Shown one piece after another: positions 17,297 to 26,124 of a DNA stretch of 64,000 nucleotides. This DNA comes from Streptomyces chattanoogensis (GTDB lineage Bacteria > Actinomycetota > Actinomycetes > Streptomycetales > Streptomycetaceae): the NCBI RefSeq assembly GCF_001294335.1, contig NZ_LGKG01000046.1:77705-141704 (forward strand), read 5' to 3'. The notes under the pieces were generated by a model that saw nothing but the letters and a program-made list of their open reading frames with translations, did not search any database and was not told the origin of the DNA. Position 1 is the stretch's first letter. Each line of letters opens with the position of its first letter. The position numbers were made by a program, and so were the translations under genes.

Positions 17297-17770
17297 ATGA
17301 CATCCCAGCACCCATCGTCCCGCACCTTCCGGGGCAACCTCGTTCTGATCCTGCTAGGCGCCCTGGTGGCGGCCCTGGTGGTCGGCGGAGTGCTCTGGGC
17401 GCGGAGCAACACCACGTGGATCAAGGAGAAGGCGGGCGGGAGCGCCTGGTACCTCACCTATGAGGGCAAGTCCGTACGCGGCGAACCCCGGGCCACCGTC
17501 GTGCGCTACCGGCACAATCCCGACCGGTACAAACCGGAGAAGCGCGATGAGCGGCTCGGCTCCACCAGGCTTCCCTGGAGTACGAAGGTCGTCGTCAACA
17601 CCGGCGCGGAGGCCCGCGTGGAGGTGACCCCCGCAGGAGACGGGATCGCGTCCTGCCGCATCCTGCTCGACGGCGTGAGGCTCGTCGCCCAGGGCAGGTC
17701 TCCGGGCCCCGGGAAGCCAGCGGTGTGCCATGTGATCACCAGCAGGACACCCGAGAAGTGGCCGCGCTGA
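17297..17770 (+). CDS. Membrane-anchored MmpS-like protein
   Basis: A 157-residue protein with one N-terminal transmembrane helix (LVLILLGALVAALVVGGVLW, residues 15-34) and an extracytoplasmic beta-sandwich domain. The layout YLTYEG, then an RATVVRY strand, STRLPWST, and ASCRILLDG with a second Cys in AVCHVI matches MmpS-type (Mycobact_memb) proteins with their paired cysteines. Streptomyces MmpS-like proteins are usually encoded beside MmpL/RND transporters, but none is here, so the role is open. The ATG at 17297 is the first plausible start; upstream sequence in this frame is Pro/Arg-rich shadow. Confidence 0.65.
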   Translation: MTSQHPSSRTFRGNLVLILLGALVAALVVGGVLWARSNTTWIKEKAGGSAWYLTYEGKSVRGEPRATVVRYRHNPDRYKPEKRDERLGSTRLPWSTKVVVNTGAEARVEVTPAGDGIASCRILLDGVRLVAQGRSPGPGKPAVCHVITSRTPEKWPR

Positions 17771-17898
17771 GGCCGTAGCCGGCTCCCCTCGGCCGGCGGA
17801 GCGGCACCCTGGGCGGACGACCGACCGTCTGCCGTGACGTCCGCGGGGCGTTCAGGTCCCGGCCGCTCTCGCACACAGCCTGGTCGTTCCGTCTGCGC

Positions 17899-19407
17899 TC
17901 AGGGGCGCAGCAGCGGGTAGTGGTGCATGCGCCACAGTTCCCGGCGGCCTTCGATGAAGGACTGCGCCGGGGTGGAGTCGTCTTCGGCCGCCCAGACGCG
18001 GGGAGGCGTGGTGGACATGTCGAGGGGCTGCCAGCCAGGGTCGCCGTTGGTGGCGAAGGCGGCCCAGGCGGCCACCATGTTCTGCGAGAGGCGGTGGTCG
18101 GATGTGCTGGGCGGGCCGCCGATGAGGAACTCGACACTGGCGGCCGTGATGTTGCCGAACGCGAAGGGTATGTCGGCAGAGTGCCAGGCGTGCACCTCTC
18201 CCCGTGGGCCGGTGCGCTGCCTGGCGAAGCGAGACATGAACGCCCGGCCGCCTGCCTGGGCGTGGATGTCGGCGAGGCGGCTGCTGTACTCCCCGAAGAG
18301 CATGTCACCGTAGAGGGTGAGGTAGATGTCCTGAACAGGTGCGTGGGGCATGAGCTCGCGGTAGCCAGGCACCAGGTCGTCGGGCAGCCCGAAGTCCTCG
18401 GCGAACCGCGCCAGCTGTTCGTCGGTGGTGACTTTCTTGCAGCTGCCGACGGCGTCCATCAGCCAGAACTCCCGCGTGGTGTGGCACACCAGCAGGTCCA
18501 CCCCGCGTGCGGCTCCCGCGGCGATCGCGGTGAGGGGGTCCGTGGGGAGGACGTCGCCATCGACGACCGGTCCGTAGATGACGGGGTCGTAATGGCGGGC
18601 TCCCGAGTCCGGGTCCTGCCGGTAGCCGTCGACAACCCTGTCGGAGGCAGCCACCAGTGCCTCTGGCGACGCGGAGGCCAGCGCTTCGGCAGTGTGGGCA
18701 ATGCCTGCCGCGGCGGCGACCTTCCTGGTGGTCTCCGCGGCGAGTTCCACGGAATAGCACGGACTGGCGACACTGTGGGCGATGGCGCGGCGGAACAGCC
18801 CCCGTGCCCGCTCCATCACCATCAGACAGGCGATCGACGCTGCTCCTGATGACTGGCCGGCCACGGTGACGTTGCCGGGATCGCCTCCGAAGGCGGCGAT
18901 GTTCTCGCGTACCCACCGCAATGCGGCAATCTGGTCGAGCAGACCCCGGTTCTCCGGATACGGAGATCCTTCGCCGGCGGGAATGCTGCCGAAGCCCTCG
19001 AAACCCACTCTGTAGTTGAACGTGACCACCACCAGCCCGGCGCGGGCCAGTGCCGTGCCGTCGAAGTCCGGCTGTGCGGAGGACCCGAAGGTGTACGCAC
19101 CGCCATGGATCCAGACCAGAACGGGGAGTGAGTCACCAGGCGTTGCCGGTGTCCAGACGTTGACCGTGAGAACGTCCTCGTCGCCGGGCGACCAGGACGG
19201 AGCACCGGGCAGACGTGCCGACTGCGGGGAGATGGGGCCGAAGCTCTCGCAGTCCCGGACACCCGTCCAGGGCCGGGCGGGGCGCGGCGCGCGGAACCGG
19301 TTGGCACCGAACGGCGCGGCGGCGTAGGGAATGCCGAGGACCGCGGCTACGTCGGAGACTGGACGACGGCCTCGCACCAGTCCGTCCCTCGTCCGGAAAG
19401 TGTCCAC
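17899..19407 (-). CDS. Type B carboxylesterase/lipase family protein
   Basis: A 502-residue alpha/beta hydrolase of the type B carboxylesterase (para-nitrobenzyl esterase) family. The oxyanion hole HGGAYTFGS follows residue 100, the nucleophile elbow GQSSG carries Ser186, and the catalytic His lies in HAWHSADIPFAFG near residue 415. There is no signal peptide, so it is cytoplasmic unless exported by another route. It would hydrolyse carboxylic esters of unknown identity. Three 15-bp direct repeats lie directly upstream of the start, within the likely promoter region. Confidence 0.9.
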   Translation of the reverse strand: MDTFRTRDGLVRGRRPVSDVAAVLGIPYAAAPFGANRFRAPRPARPWTGVRDCESFGPISPQSARLPGAPSWSPGDEDVLTVNVWTPATPGDSLPVLVWIHGGAYTFGSSAQPDFDGTALARAGLVVVTFNYRVGFEGFGSIPAGEGSPYPENRGLLDQIAALRWVRENIAAFGGDPGNVTVAGQSSGAASIACLMVMERARGLFRRAIAHSVASPCYSVELAAETTRKVAAAAGIAHTAEALASASPEALVAASDRVVDGYRQDPDSGARHYDPVIYGPVVDGDVLPTDPLTAIAAGAARGVDLLVCHTTREFWLMDAVGSCKKVTTDEQLARFAEDFGLPDDLVPGYRELMPHAPVQDIYLTLYGDMLFGEYSSRLADIHAQAGGRAFMSRFARQRTGPRGEVHAWHSADIPFAFGNITAASVEFLIGGPPSTSDHRLSQNMVAAWAAFATNGDPGWQPLDMSTTPPRVWAAEDDSTPAQSFIEGRRELWRMHHYPLLRP

Positions 19408-19422
19408 TGATGTTTCCTCTCA

Positions 19423-19476
19423 TCAGGCATCACAACGTCAGGCATCACATCGTCAGGCATTACAACGTCAGGCATT
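19423..19476. repeat. 15-bp tandem repeat (3.6 units)
   Basis: Units TCAGGCATCACAACG, TCAGGCATCACATCG and TCAGGCATTACAACG are followed by a partial TCAGGCATT. They sit 16 bp upstream of the carboxylesterase start codon and overlap the likely promoter, so they could be an operator array or a neutral minisatellite. Confidence 0.85.
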
Positions 19477-19496
19477 TCCCGGTAGGCGTACGGGGC

Positions 19497-19716
19497 TCAC
19501 AGATCCGCCGGGGACTCGTGCAACACCGGCCACGGTTCGACCGGGTCCGCATCGGCGAACGGCCTGCCCGCGGCGATCTGCTGTGCCCGCTCCAGCCTCT
19601 CGCAGTCCAGCAGGTAGAAGCTGGCCCTCCTGCCTGGCGATGGCCTCCGGCCAGGCCTCGGCCGGGAAGGAGTCCCACCTGGCCTGGTTGCCGTAGACCA
19701 TCGCGACGTACTTCAT
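19497..19716 (-). pseudogene. Decayed YCII/DGPF-domain protein with internal deletion and frameshift
   Basis: The ATG at 19716 begins a typical YCII-family N-terminus (MKYVAMVYGNQARWDSFPAE). After the codons for IARQEG the frame shifts by +1 and resumes as a YCII C-terminus: FYLLDCERLERAQQIAAG, then VEPWPVLHES and a TGA at 19497-19499. The central part, including the DGPF signature, is missing, so the whole remnant is 73 codons rather than the usual 110-130. I infer an internal deletion that also destroyed the frame. YCII proteins are often encoded beside ECF sigma factors, and one lies about 2 kb away. Confidence 0.65.
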
Positions 19717-19991
19717 CCCGGGTGTCCTCCCCAGTCCGCGCACCCCGTTGGCACGCTGTCACCCCTTGGTCGGTGCAGGACACCGGTCCTCGACATCCTG
19801 GCGACAACGTTCTTCGGCAATTCTTCCGTGCCGTGCTCGACCAGGCTCCACCGCAGGCAGCGAGGATGATCAACGTACGTCCCGGCCTTCCGCCACGCCA
19901 CCCGATCCTGAAGAAAGGATCACTCCGCCCGGTCCTGGAGAACGGACCACGCCACCCGTCGTCCGGCTTCTCCGGCGGTGCAGCAGCGCCC

Positions 19992-21305
19992 TCAGCCGGC
20001 CCAGTGCCCCGACAGAAACGTGACGGCGAAGACCGTGGTCACCGGCGCGACGAGGCAGAGGTAGACGTTCTTGATGCGCGGTGTCCGCAGGCTCCATCCG
20101 GCGAGGGTGATCCACAGTGGCCACCACAGGAGGGAGGCGCGGGGAATGGACATGTACCAGTAGGAGGTCCCCAGTGCCCACAGGCTGAGGCCGATGTAGA
20201 AGGCCTCGGGCCAGCGGCGTTGGCAGATCAGCAGGCCGAGCAGGAACAGCCCGACGAACATGGCGAGGAGTTCGGCCTGGAACATGAAGGCGTAGCCGGT
20301 GGTCTGGGAGTGGCCGAAGGCGCTGTGCCAGGTGTGGGCGAACGCTTCCCACGGCGTGTGAAAGGTGCGGAACCAGCCGCGTTCCTGAGCGTGTTTCCAG
20401 CTCATCCAGTCGCCGGTATGTGCCTGCAGATACCAGCTGTAGAGGACGGCGGGCAGGGCGGGGAGCGCCAGCCAGGGCAGCGCACGCCAGTCTCGGCGGG
20501 TGCGGGCGGTCAGGGTGAAGTGCAGGGCGATGGCGGCCGCGAGGAAGAGGCCGCTGATGCGCACGGACGTGGCCAGGGCGGTCAGGGTTGCGGCGAGGGC
20601 CCAGTTGCGTCGTTGGGCGGCGAGCCAGGCGGGCAGGGCGAAGGCGAGGAAGAGCGCTTCGGTGTAGCCGACGGACAGGAAGATCGCGCACGGGGAGAGC
20701 AGGAAGAACAAGACGGTGCGCCGGCCTGCGCTCGTATCGGGCACGTACAGCCTGGCGATCCGGGCCAGGGCCAGGACGGCGACGGCCCCCGCGATGAAGG
20801 AGATCAGCAGTCCGGCCGGCGTCCAGTAGGGGAGGACCGTGTGGACAACGCGCAGCAGGAGCGGAAATCCCGGAAAGAAGGCTTCGCGGTTGTCCCAGTC
20901 GCTCTGCCAGGGGCCGGCCTGCCCGGGAAAGTAGCCGTCACGGGCTATGTGCAGATAGTGCCCCCAGTCCCAGTGCTGAAAGGGAGCCAGGACCGGAGCG
21001 GGAGTACGGCTGTCGCCGCCCGAGGGGAACACCCACCGGGTGCAATAGGCCGTTGTCCAGATCCCTATTCGGGTCAGCAGGTACAGCCACAGCACCTCCC
21101 GGTCCTCAGGACGCAGCGGGAGAGGCGGGCGTCCGAAGCGGGGCGTTCGGCTGCGGCGTGGACCGGGCGTGCCCACCGGCGGAGCATGCGGGGAGGGCCG
21201 TTGCCGGACCACCGAGCGTTGCGGCGGTTCCGGGGCGCGCTCCCGCACCCGGGGTGACGTATCGAAGATTTCGGACTCCTTGGCGTGTGCGTAGGCATGA
21301 GGCAT
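19992..21305 (-). CDS. PIG-V-like mannosyltransferase family membrane protein
   Basis: A polytopic membrane protein of about 437 residues with around ten hydrophobic helices. It resembles the GPI mannosyltransferase 2 (PIG-V) family found in actinobacteria. Supporting features are the early luminal FQHWDWGHYLHIARDGYF with its acidic WD motif, NREAFFPGFPLL, LLSPCAIFLSVGYTEALFL and GWFRTFHTPWEAF. Such enzymes transfer mannose from a polyprenyl-phosphate donor on the outer face of the membrane. The start is uncertain: ATG codons near 21305 fall inside the heptamer repeat, none with a ribosome site, and the conserved part begins about 65 residues further in. Confidence 0.75.
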   Translation of the reverse strand: MPHAYAHAKESEIFDTSPRVRERAPEPPQRSVVRQRPSPHAPPVGTPGPRRSRTPRFGRPPLPLRPEDREVLWLYLLTRIGIWTTAYCTRWVFPSGGDSRTPAPVLAPFQHWDWGHYLHIARDGYFPGQAGPWQSDWDNREAFFPGFPLLLRVVHTVLPYWTPAGLLISFIAGAVAVLALARIARLYVPDTSAGRRTVLFFLLSPCAIFLSVGYTEALFLAFALPAWLAAQRRNWALAATLTALATSVRISGLFLAAAIALHFTLTARTRRDWRALPWLALPALPAVLYSWYLQAHTGDWMSWKHAQERGWFRTFHTPWEAFAHTWHSAFGHSQTTGYAFMFQAELLAMFVGLFLLGLLICQRRWPEAFYIGLSLWALGTSYWYMSIPRASLLWWPLWITLAGWSLRTPRIKNVYLCLVAPVTTVFAVTFLSGHWAG

Positions 21306-21328
21306 GAGGCATGGGGCATGGGGCATGC
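21294..21328. repeat. Heptanucleotide tandem repeat (5 units)
   Basis: GGCATGA occurs twice, GGCATGG twice and GGCATGC once. The array covers the possible start codons of the mannosyltransferase-like gene, so its copy number would alter the 5' end or N-terminus of that gene. Confidence 0.88.
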
Positions 21329-21372
21329 GGAACCGCCTGGTGGCAGCTCGCCGATTGCGGAACGGGACGAGA

Positions 21373-21804
21373 TCAGGGCGGCGAAGTGCTGGCCATCCCG
21401 TCGGTGCCGTTGGTGCCGTTGGTGAGGGACGTGGGCACGCCGCCAGGTGCTCCGGGCGAGGAGGTCTCGGCCGACGGCGGCCGGACCGTACGGGCAGCCG
21501 ACGGCGGCCGGCTCGTCTCGACCGGCGACGGGGGCCGGGTCGTCGGCGCAGGCGACGGTTGGCGGGGAAAGGGAGTGGTGGCCGGGGGCGTGGAGGGCGG
21601 CTTACCCGGGAGGAGCTTGGCCGCGGCCGCACCGCCGCCGGCCAGAACCAGACATGCTCCCGCCACGACCGCGGCGACGCGCCGCCGGTGCATCCGCTTG
21701 CCCCGCTCGGCGATGTGCTCGACCGGCGCAGTGATCGCCCGCCGCTGCCCGGAAGCGGCCGCTTGCTGGAACAGGGACCGCAGCGGGTCCTGGGGCTCAG
21801 GCAC
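21373..21804 (-). CDS. Single-pass membrane protein, putative partner of the SigE-type sigma factor
   Basis: A 143-residue protein with a basic cytoplasmic N-terminus, one transmembrane helix (VAAVVAGACLVLAGGGAAAA, about residues 44-63) and a Pro/Thr/Ser-rich outer tail of low complexity. The GTG at 21804 is preferred because GAGGAGG lies six bases upstream. The gene overlaps the end of the sigma factor gene, an arrangement typical of anti-sigma or membrane partner proteins. It has no zinc-binding HxxxCxxC motif, so it is not a classic ZAS anti-sigma factor. The partner role is inference from position only. Confidence 0.65.
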   Translation of the reverse strand: MPEPQDPLRSLFQQAAASGQRRAITAPVEHIAERGKRMHRRRVAAVVAGACLVLAGGGAAAAKLLPGKPPSTPPATTPFPRQPSPAPTTRPPSPVETSRPPSAARTVRPPSAETSSPGAPGGVPTSLTNGTNGTDGMASTSPP

Positions 21805-22294
21805 CAGGGTCCTCCTCAATGCGTGGATCCTGAAGGCGATGGGCGAGCGCGGTCCGACCGCGGGCCAGATGCGTCTTGATGGTGCTGGCGGACTGGCCGG
21901 TCTCGCCGACGATCTGCTCGACGGTGAGGTCGCACAAGTAGTGCAGGGTCATCGTCCGGCGCTGCTGGGCCGGCAGTTCACGCAGCGCCTCGACCAGCGC
22001 CACCTGATCCGGCCCGGGCCCTTCGACATGCGGTGGAGCACCACTGCGCTTCCAGGCATCCGCGGCCCGCCGCCTGAAACGCCATCGGCTCACCGCCAGC
22101 CGCCAGGCAACCGTCCGGATCCACGCCTCGGGCCGGCCGTCACTGTCGAGCTGCCGTCGCCGACTCCAGCCCTTGACGAACGCCTCCTGCACAACGTCCT
22201 GCGCCTCATGCAGATCGCCGAGCATCACATACAGCTGCCCCGTGAGCCGGGCGACCGTCCGGGCATAGAACTCCTCAAACTCCTCGACGGTCAA
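21797..22294 (-). CDS. SigE-family ECF RNA polymerase sigma factor
   Basis: A 165-residue ECF sigma factor. Region 2 is FEEFYARTVARLTGQLYVML with AQDVVQEAFVKGW. Region 4 shows ALRELPAQQRRTMTLHYLCD, then QIVGETGQSASTIKTHLARG as the helix-turn-helix. This matches the Streptomyces SigE-family (ECF41-independent) annotation group. The start is uncertain: TTG at 22294 has GGGAG spaced six bases, and GTG at 22321 would add nine residues. The gene is followed by an overlapping membrane protein, so regulation through that partner is plausible. Confidence 0.85.
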   Translation of the reverse strand: MTVEEFEEFYARTVARLTGQLYVMLGDLHEAQDVVQEAFVKGWSRRRQLDSDGRPEAWIRTVAWRLAVSRWRFRRRAADAWKRSGAPPHVEGPGPDQVALVEALRELPAQQRRTMTLHYLCDLTVEQIVGETGQSASTIKTHLARGRTALAHRLQDPRIEEDPGA

Positions 22295-22476
22295 TCTCCA
22301 CTCCCGGGTCTCTCGCTTCACCAGGCATACGCCTGGCGCGGGGCATCCGGTCGACACCGGGCACGAAGAAACAGCGTGAGGCTCTTCACGGAACCGAACA
22401 CGGCGGACACGCGTCGGGGGCGGCTGACCAGCCGCACAGCCCCATCCAGCTGACCGGCCCGGGCCAGGTCCTCCGG

Positions 22477-22734
22477 ATGGTGCCGGACGGCAGCACATGG
22501 GGTTCCGAACTCACGCTGCCCGAAGGCGAATCGGGGCCGTGGCATGTCGTCGTTCACGCACGGGGCCGGAACCCGGAGCGTGAGGACGGCGAGTACCACG
22601 TCACGGTGTGGCCTGCGGGCTGCTGGGCGGCGTCACGAGAACGGCCCGGCTCCGCGGCACACACCCCGGGCATCATCCCCTTCGCCCTCCCGCACGGTGC
22701 TCTCGCCACACAGATCAGGCGGCTACAAGGCTGA
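22477..22734 (+). pseudogene. Possible C-terminal remnant of an unknown protein
   Basis: The translation contains a plausible beta-rich stretch (WHVVVHARGRNPEREDGEYH, then VTVWPAG) like the C-terminus of Streptomyces proteins ending in an HARGR...LWP pattern. The same frame stays open upstream without a start codon and overlaps the 5' region of the sigma factor gene on the other strand. No complete gene can be built, so this is either a decayed fragment or chance. The rest of the 487-bp gap 22295-22781 shows nothing else. Confidence 0.3.
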
Positions 22735-22781
22735 GCGTGACAGCCGGCCCGTGCGTGGGAGCCAGGAGTCGCGCGGGCTGC

Positions 22782-24233
22782 TCACTGCCTGAGCAGCCCG
22801 CGCATCACGGTCACGGGCAGCGCCGGGTTGGCGGCGGCGTGCTCGCCCAGTTCCTCGTCGGCGAGGAGGGCGAGCAGCCGCTCGTGCGGCAGGTGGGGAT
22901 GGCGGGCCGCCCCCGCGCGGACCGTCGTGTTCGGGTCGCGGGTGAGCCGGTCGGCGGTGGCGGGCGCGAGCCCGGGGTCGAGGACGGCCAGGCGCCGCTC
23001 GCCGGCTGCGTCCGCGTCCGCGAAGCGTGGCCCCAGTCCCGCGACGGGGAAGCGCGGGTGCTCGATCAGCAGGTCGCGGGCCTTGCCCCGGTGTTCCAGG
23101 TAGCTGCGCAGCAGCAGCTCCGGCGGTGGCGCCGGGTGGTTGTGGGCGAGCAGCATCCGTACGCCCGGGTCGTCGTCCCGCGCGAGCAGTGCGACGAGCG
23201 CGGCGGGCAGCGCGGGGTCCTGAGCGGCCCGGCGGCGCAGCAGAGGGTGGCGTGAGCGGGCGTACACGGCGGACGCGGCCGGGTCGGGGGCCGGATGGGC
23301 GTGGTGTTCGTACGGCCCGAAGTTCTCGTCGGCGTCCACCGTGTAGTCGATGGCCGCCCGCTCGTCCTCGCTCAACCCGGGCCGCAGCGAGATGGCGGTG
23401 CGCACCTGTGGGGCGTCGTCGCGCGCGAGGGCCCGCACGAGCTCGGGGGCGAGGTCGCTGCGGCGAGCGAGCTCCAGCCTGACCTTCGGATCGGCGTGTG
23501 TGACGAGTCCGGCGACGACGTCCGGGGGAGTGCTGTAGTTGTGGGCGAGGACCCAGGGGTTGTCGGGGTGGGGGTCGCTCAGCAGCCAGTCGACAATGGT
23601 CCGCGAGAGGCGGTAGTTCACGAGGATCAGCGCGGTTCCGTGATGGTGCGGCACCGGCAGCGGACCCAGCCTGCGCTCCATCGCCTCTGCGTCGTCCGTC
23701 TCCTGCATGCGCTCCGCACTCGCTCGTACCTCCGGGTGCGGGTCCTTCAACAGCGCGGTCCGTTCGCCCGCGGACAGGAGCGTCCAGGTGTGGGTGGCCA
23801 TCTGCCGTACCGAGGCCAGGGGATGGCGGCAGTACGTGCGCTGGACTCGGTAGGGGATCTGCCGGGAGAAGACCAGCTCCTGCAGGCATTCGTTGTCGTA
23901 CGTCGTCAGCATCCGGTCGATCACCCAGTCGGGGAGCGGTCGGACAGGCCTCGTCCGGTCCGGCCGGCCGGCGAGGCAGAGCCGGACGAACCAGTCAGGA
24001 TCGTCCACGAGCAGCCCGCGCACCTCAGGGTCCACGAAGGGGTTGCGGGCCAGGGCGCGTCTGACACGGCGGTGCGGGTGCCTGACGATTGCGGCGGTGA
24101 CTTCCTCGGGGAAGGAAGCGCGCAGTGCGGCCAGCGCGTGCCAGACGCTCTCGTACTCCGGACCCAGCAGTCGCAGCAGCAGGTCAGTTGGGACGGCAGG
24201 ATTGACGGCCAGGCCGTCGAGCGGTGCGGTTAT
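22782..24233 (-). CDS. Leucine-rich-repeat-variant (LRV/HEAT-like) repeat protein, apparent ATA start
   Basis: A soluble protein of about 483 residues built from roughly 24-residue helical repeats of the form HPHRRVRRALARNPFVDPEV, DPKVRLELARRSDLAPEL and DPNTTVRAGAARHPHLPHE. This is typical of LRV or HEAT-like repeats, which act as protein-binding scaffolds. No ATG, GTG or TTG lies near the family-type N-terminus (TAPLDGLAVNPAVPTDLLLR). The codon in the right place is ATA at 24233. It overlaps the serpin stop as ATAA, exactly where an ATGA coupling would be expected, and GAAGAGGG precedes it. Either an ATA start is used or the gene has lost its start. Confidence 0.7.
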   Translation of the reverse strand: MTAPLDGLAVNPAVPTDLLLRLLGPEYESVWHALAALRASFPEEVTAAIVRHPHRRVRRALARNPFVDPEVRGLLVDDPDWFVRLCLAGRPDRTRPVRPLPDWVIDRMLTTYDNECLQELVFSRQIPYRVQRTYCRHPLASVRQMATHTWTLLSAGERTALLKDPHPEVRASAERMQETDDAEAMERRLGPLPVPHHHGTALILVNYRLSRTIVDWLLSDPHPDNPWVLAHNYSTPPDVVAGLVTHADPKVRLELARRSDLAPELVRALARDDAPQVRTAISLRPGLSEDERAAIDYTVDADENFGPYEHHAHPAPDPAASAVYARSRHPLLRRRAAQDPALPAALVALLARDDDPGVRMLLAHNHPAPPPELLLRSYLEHRGKARDLLIEHPRFPVAGLGPRFADADAAGERRLAVLDPGLAPATADRLTRDPNTTVRAGAARHPHLPHERLLALLADEELGEHAAANPALPVTVMRGLLRQ

Positions 24234-25513
24234 GCCACGGCCCTCTTCCCGGCCGCGGACTGCGCCGTATCCGGGCGGTCGCCTTCGTCTGACTCGTCTG
24301 ACTCGTCGTGCTCGTCGTGCTCGTCGTACTCGGGGAAGGGGACCGGCTCGGCCACCCACCCGGCCGCCATCACCAGACGCGAAGTGCGGTGCACGGTCAG
24401 GAAACCGAAGGGACGGTCGAAGACGGCCTCGATGCGGCGGACCGTGTACCGCGGCGGCGGTGGCACCCCGGCGGCCAGCGCCCCGAACGCCGTCACGGAG
24501 GCCGATTCGAAGCCCTCGGCGTCGAAGACCGAGAGGCTCGCCTGGCGGGCCGAACCGATTGCCAGGGGCTCCGGGCTGACCTCCGGGAAGTGCCCGCGGC
24601 TTCTGTCCATGGCCGCCGACAGGCCGAACAGCGCGGGCCGTTCCAGCAGATCGTGATCTGCCTCGAGACGGAACGGGACGGTGCGGACGTCGAGCACGGG
24701 CTCCGGGGTGCGACTGCGCTCGGTCGACACCCGCAGCCCCGGGCCTGCCTCACCAAAGGGAAGACGGTCACCCGGGACCGGGGCGCCGATGGCGGAGAGC
24801 GTGCCGATTCCGTTGCACAGGACCTGGGAGGGCGTCATGTCCGGTGTGCCCATGACGAGGTGGACGTCAACGCCGGTGTCGCCGAGCACCTTGAGCACCG
24901 TCACAGGTCCGCTCGGGGTTTCCGCCACGGCCACCCGGTCCGGGAGCGAGGTGGTGCGGCACAGCCCGAGGAGGTAACGCCCCTGCCACGGACCGCTGTC
25001 GGGGACCATCTCCGTCTCGTGGAACGGCCGTAGCCAGCGGGTCCGCACCGTCTGCGCGGCGGCCAGGACGAGTTCGGTGTCCTCGTCCAGCACGACCGGC
25101 ATGCTGCGGATCAGGCCGCCTGTGTGACGCTCGGCCCATGCGTCAAGGCATTTACGGTCGGCCGCCGGATCGCCGGTGAAGGTACCGGCCGTTCCGGCGG
25201 GCAGCTGTGACGTCCACCGTGCGTGAAGCGGCAGGGCGGCCCTGGTCCACAGTCCAAGCGCGGCACGCGTGCCACGGATGGACCCCAGCGCCTCGAGGAA
25301 GCCGCGTGCGGCTCCGGCGGCCTCGGCAGCCGGCAGCCCTGTCGCATCCTCCAGTTCGGCCCGCGCCGGCCCATCGGCAGCGTGCGCGAGAAAGGCAAGA
25401 AGCGGCCACAGACTCACAGCCGAGAGGGTGGTCCCGCCGTGCCCCACTCCGGTAGCTGCCCACCGCTCGGTGAGCCTGTTCATGGCGCGTACGGAATGTG
25501 CTGTCGGCTGCAC
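24230..25513 (-). CDS. Serpin-family protein with acidic C-terminal tail
   Basis: A 427-residue serpin-like protein. The C-terminal core FDRPFGFLTVHRTSRLVMAA, followed by GWVAEP, matches the serpin breach and strand 5B region (DRPFLF...GRV..P), and N-terminal helices match the fold. The expected reactive loop lies just before it, around GALAAGVPPPPR; the hinge is not the canonical inhibitory form, so inhibition is doubtful. After the fold comes an acidic tandem tail (DEHDEHDESDESDEGD). No signal peptide is visible. The GTG at 25513 has GGGGGGA upstream. The stop overlaps the start of the repeat protein, so the two form an operon. Confidence 0.75.
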   Translation of the reverse strand: MQPTAHSVRAMNRLTERWAATGVGHGGTTLSAVSLWPLLAFLAHAADGPARAELEDATGLPAAEAAGAARGFLEALGSIRGTRAALGLWTRAALPLHARWTSQLPAGTAGTFTGDPAADRKCLDAWAERHTGGLIRSMPVVLDEDTELVLAAAQTVRTRWLRPFHETEMVPDSGPWQGRYLLGLCRTTSLPDRVAVAETPSGPVTVLKVLGDTGVDVHLVMGTPDMTPSQVLCNGIGTLSAIGAPVPGDRLPFGEAGPGLRVSTERSRTPEPVLDVRTVPFRLEADHDLLERPALFGLSAAMDRSRGHFPEVSPEPLAIGSARQASLSVFDAEGFESASVTAFGALAAGVPPPPRYTVRRIEAVFDRPFGFLTVHRTSRLVMAAGWVAEPVPFPEYDEHDEHDESDESDEGDRPDTAQSAAGKRAVA

Positions 25514-26124
25514 GGCATCCCCCCGGTTCCGTAAGGCACCGTGACCGTCGATTCGTCCACAACACGCAACTCACGAGCCTCGTCGCCACCCTAACCGGCC
25601 GTGACGGTGGTGTGTAGCTGGTCAGAGGGTGAGGGGCCAGTAGTTCGGCCGTGTGCTCGAAGTGCCTTGCTCACCCCAACAGTTGAGCCCCTCTCGGCAG
25701 TCGCCCGGTTGCGGATGGTGCCGGCTGAGCCGTGCGGGACCACTCCTGCCCCACCGGGCAACGCCATGCTCATGCGGCAGGCAAGGGCGCATTTCGCTGA
25801 CTGATTCACGACTACCTCTGTACGCCAGTGCGACGTTGCGCAATTCTTGTCCCGATGGACGAAAGCGCTGGAACCCACAGCTGATATACGCAGGCAAGTC
25901 CGCCAGATGCTCTACCAGGTCCCTGAGGAGCATTACCGTGTCACAAGCCGCGCCATACTGTGAAGATCGGTCATACCGCCTACTTGCTAGCCCGCGATTG
26001 ATCTTGGGGTCTGTTGGCGCTGTGCCTCGGGCCAACTTCCGTGTGTCGGGGCCTGTGCCACTGCCGAGACGGAATGTTATGACTGCTGTTGGTGGATGCT
26101 CGTGCGGCCGCCGGTGAGGCGCTG
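25514..26124. other. Intergenic region, lower GC than surroundings, no gene recognised
   Basis: A 611-bp gap between the divergent serpin and terpene synthase genes. It appears less GC-rich than its flanks and short open frames on both strands match nothing I know. It should hold the terpene synthase promoter; no motif was assignable. Confidence 0.5.

Noticed and set aside
25601..26035. Short frames on both strands between the serpin and terpene synthase, considered as transposase remnants.
   Set aside because: No DDE or helix-turn-helix motif and no terminal inverted repeats could be seen.
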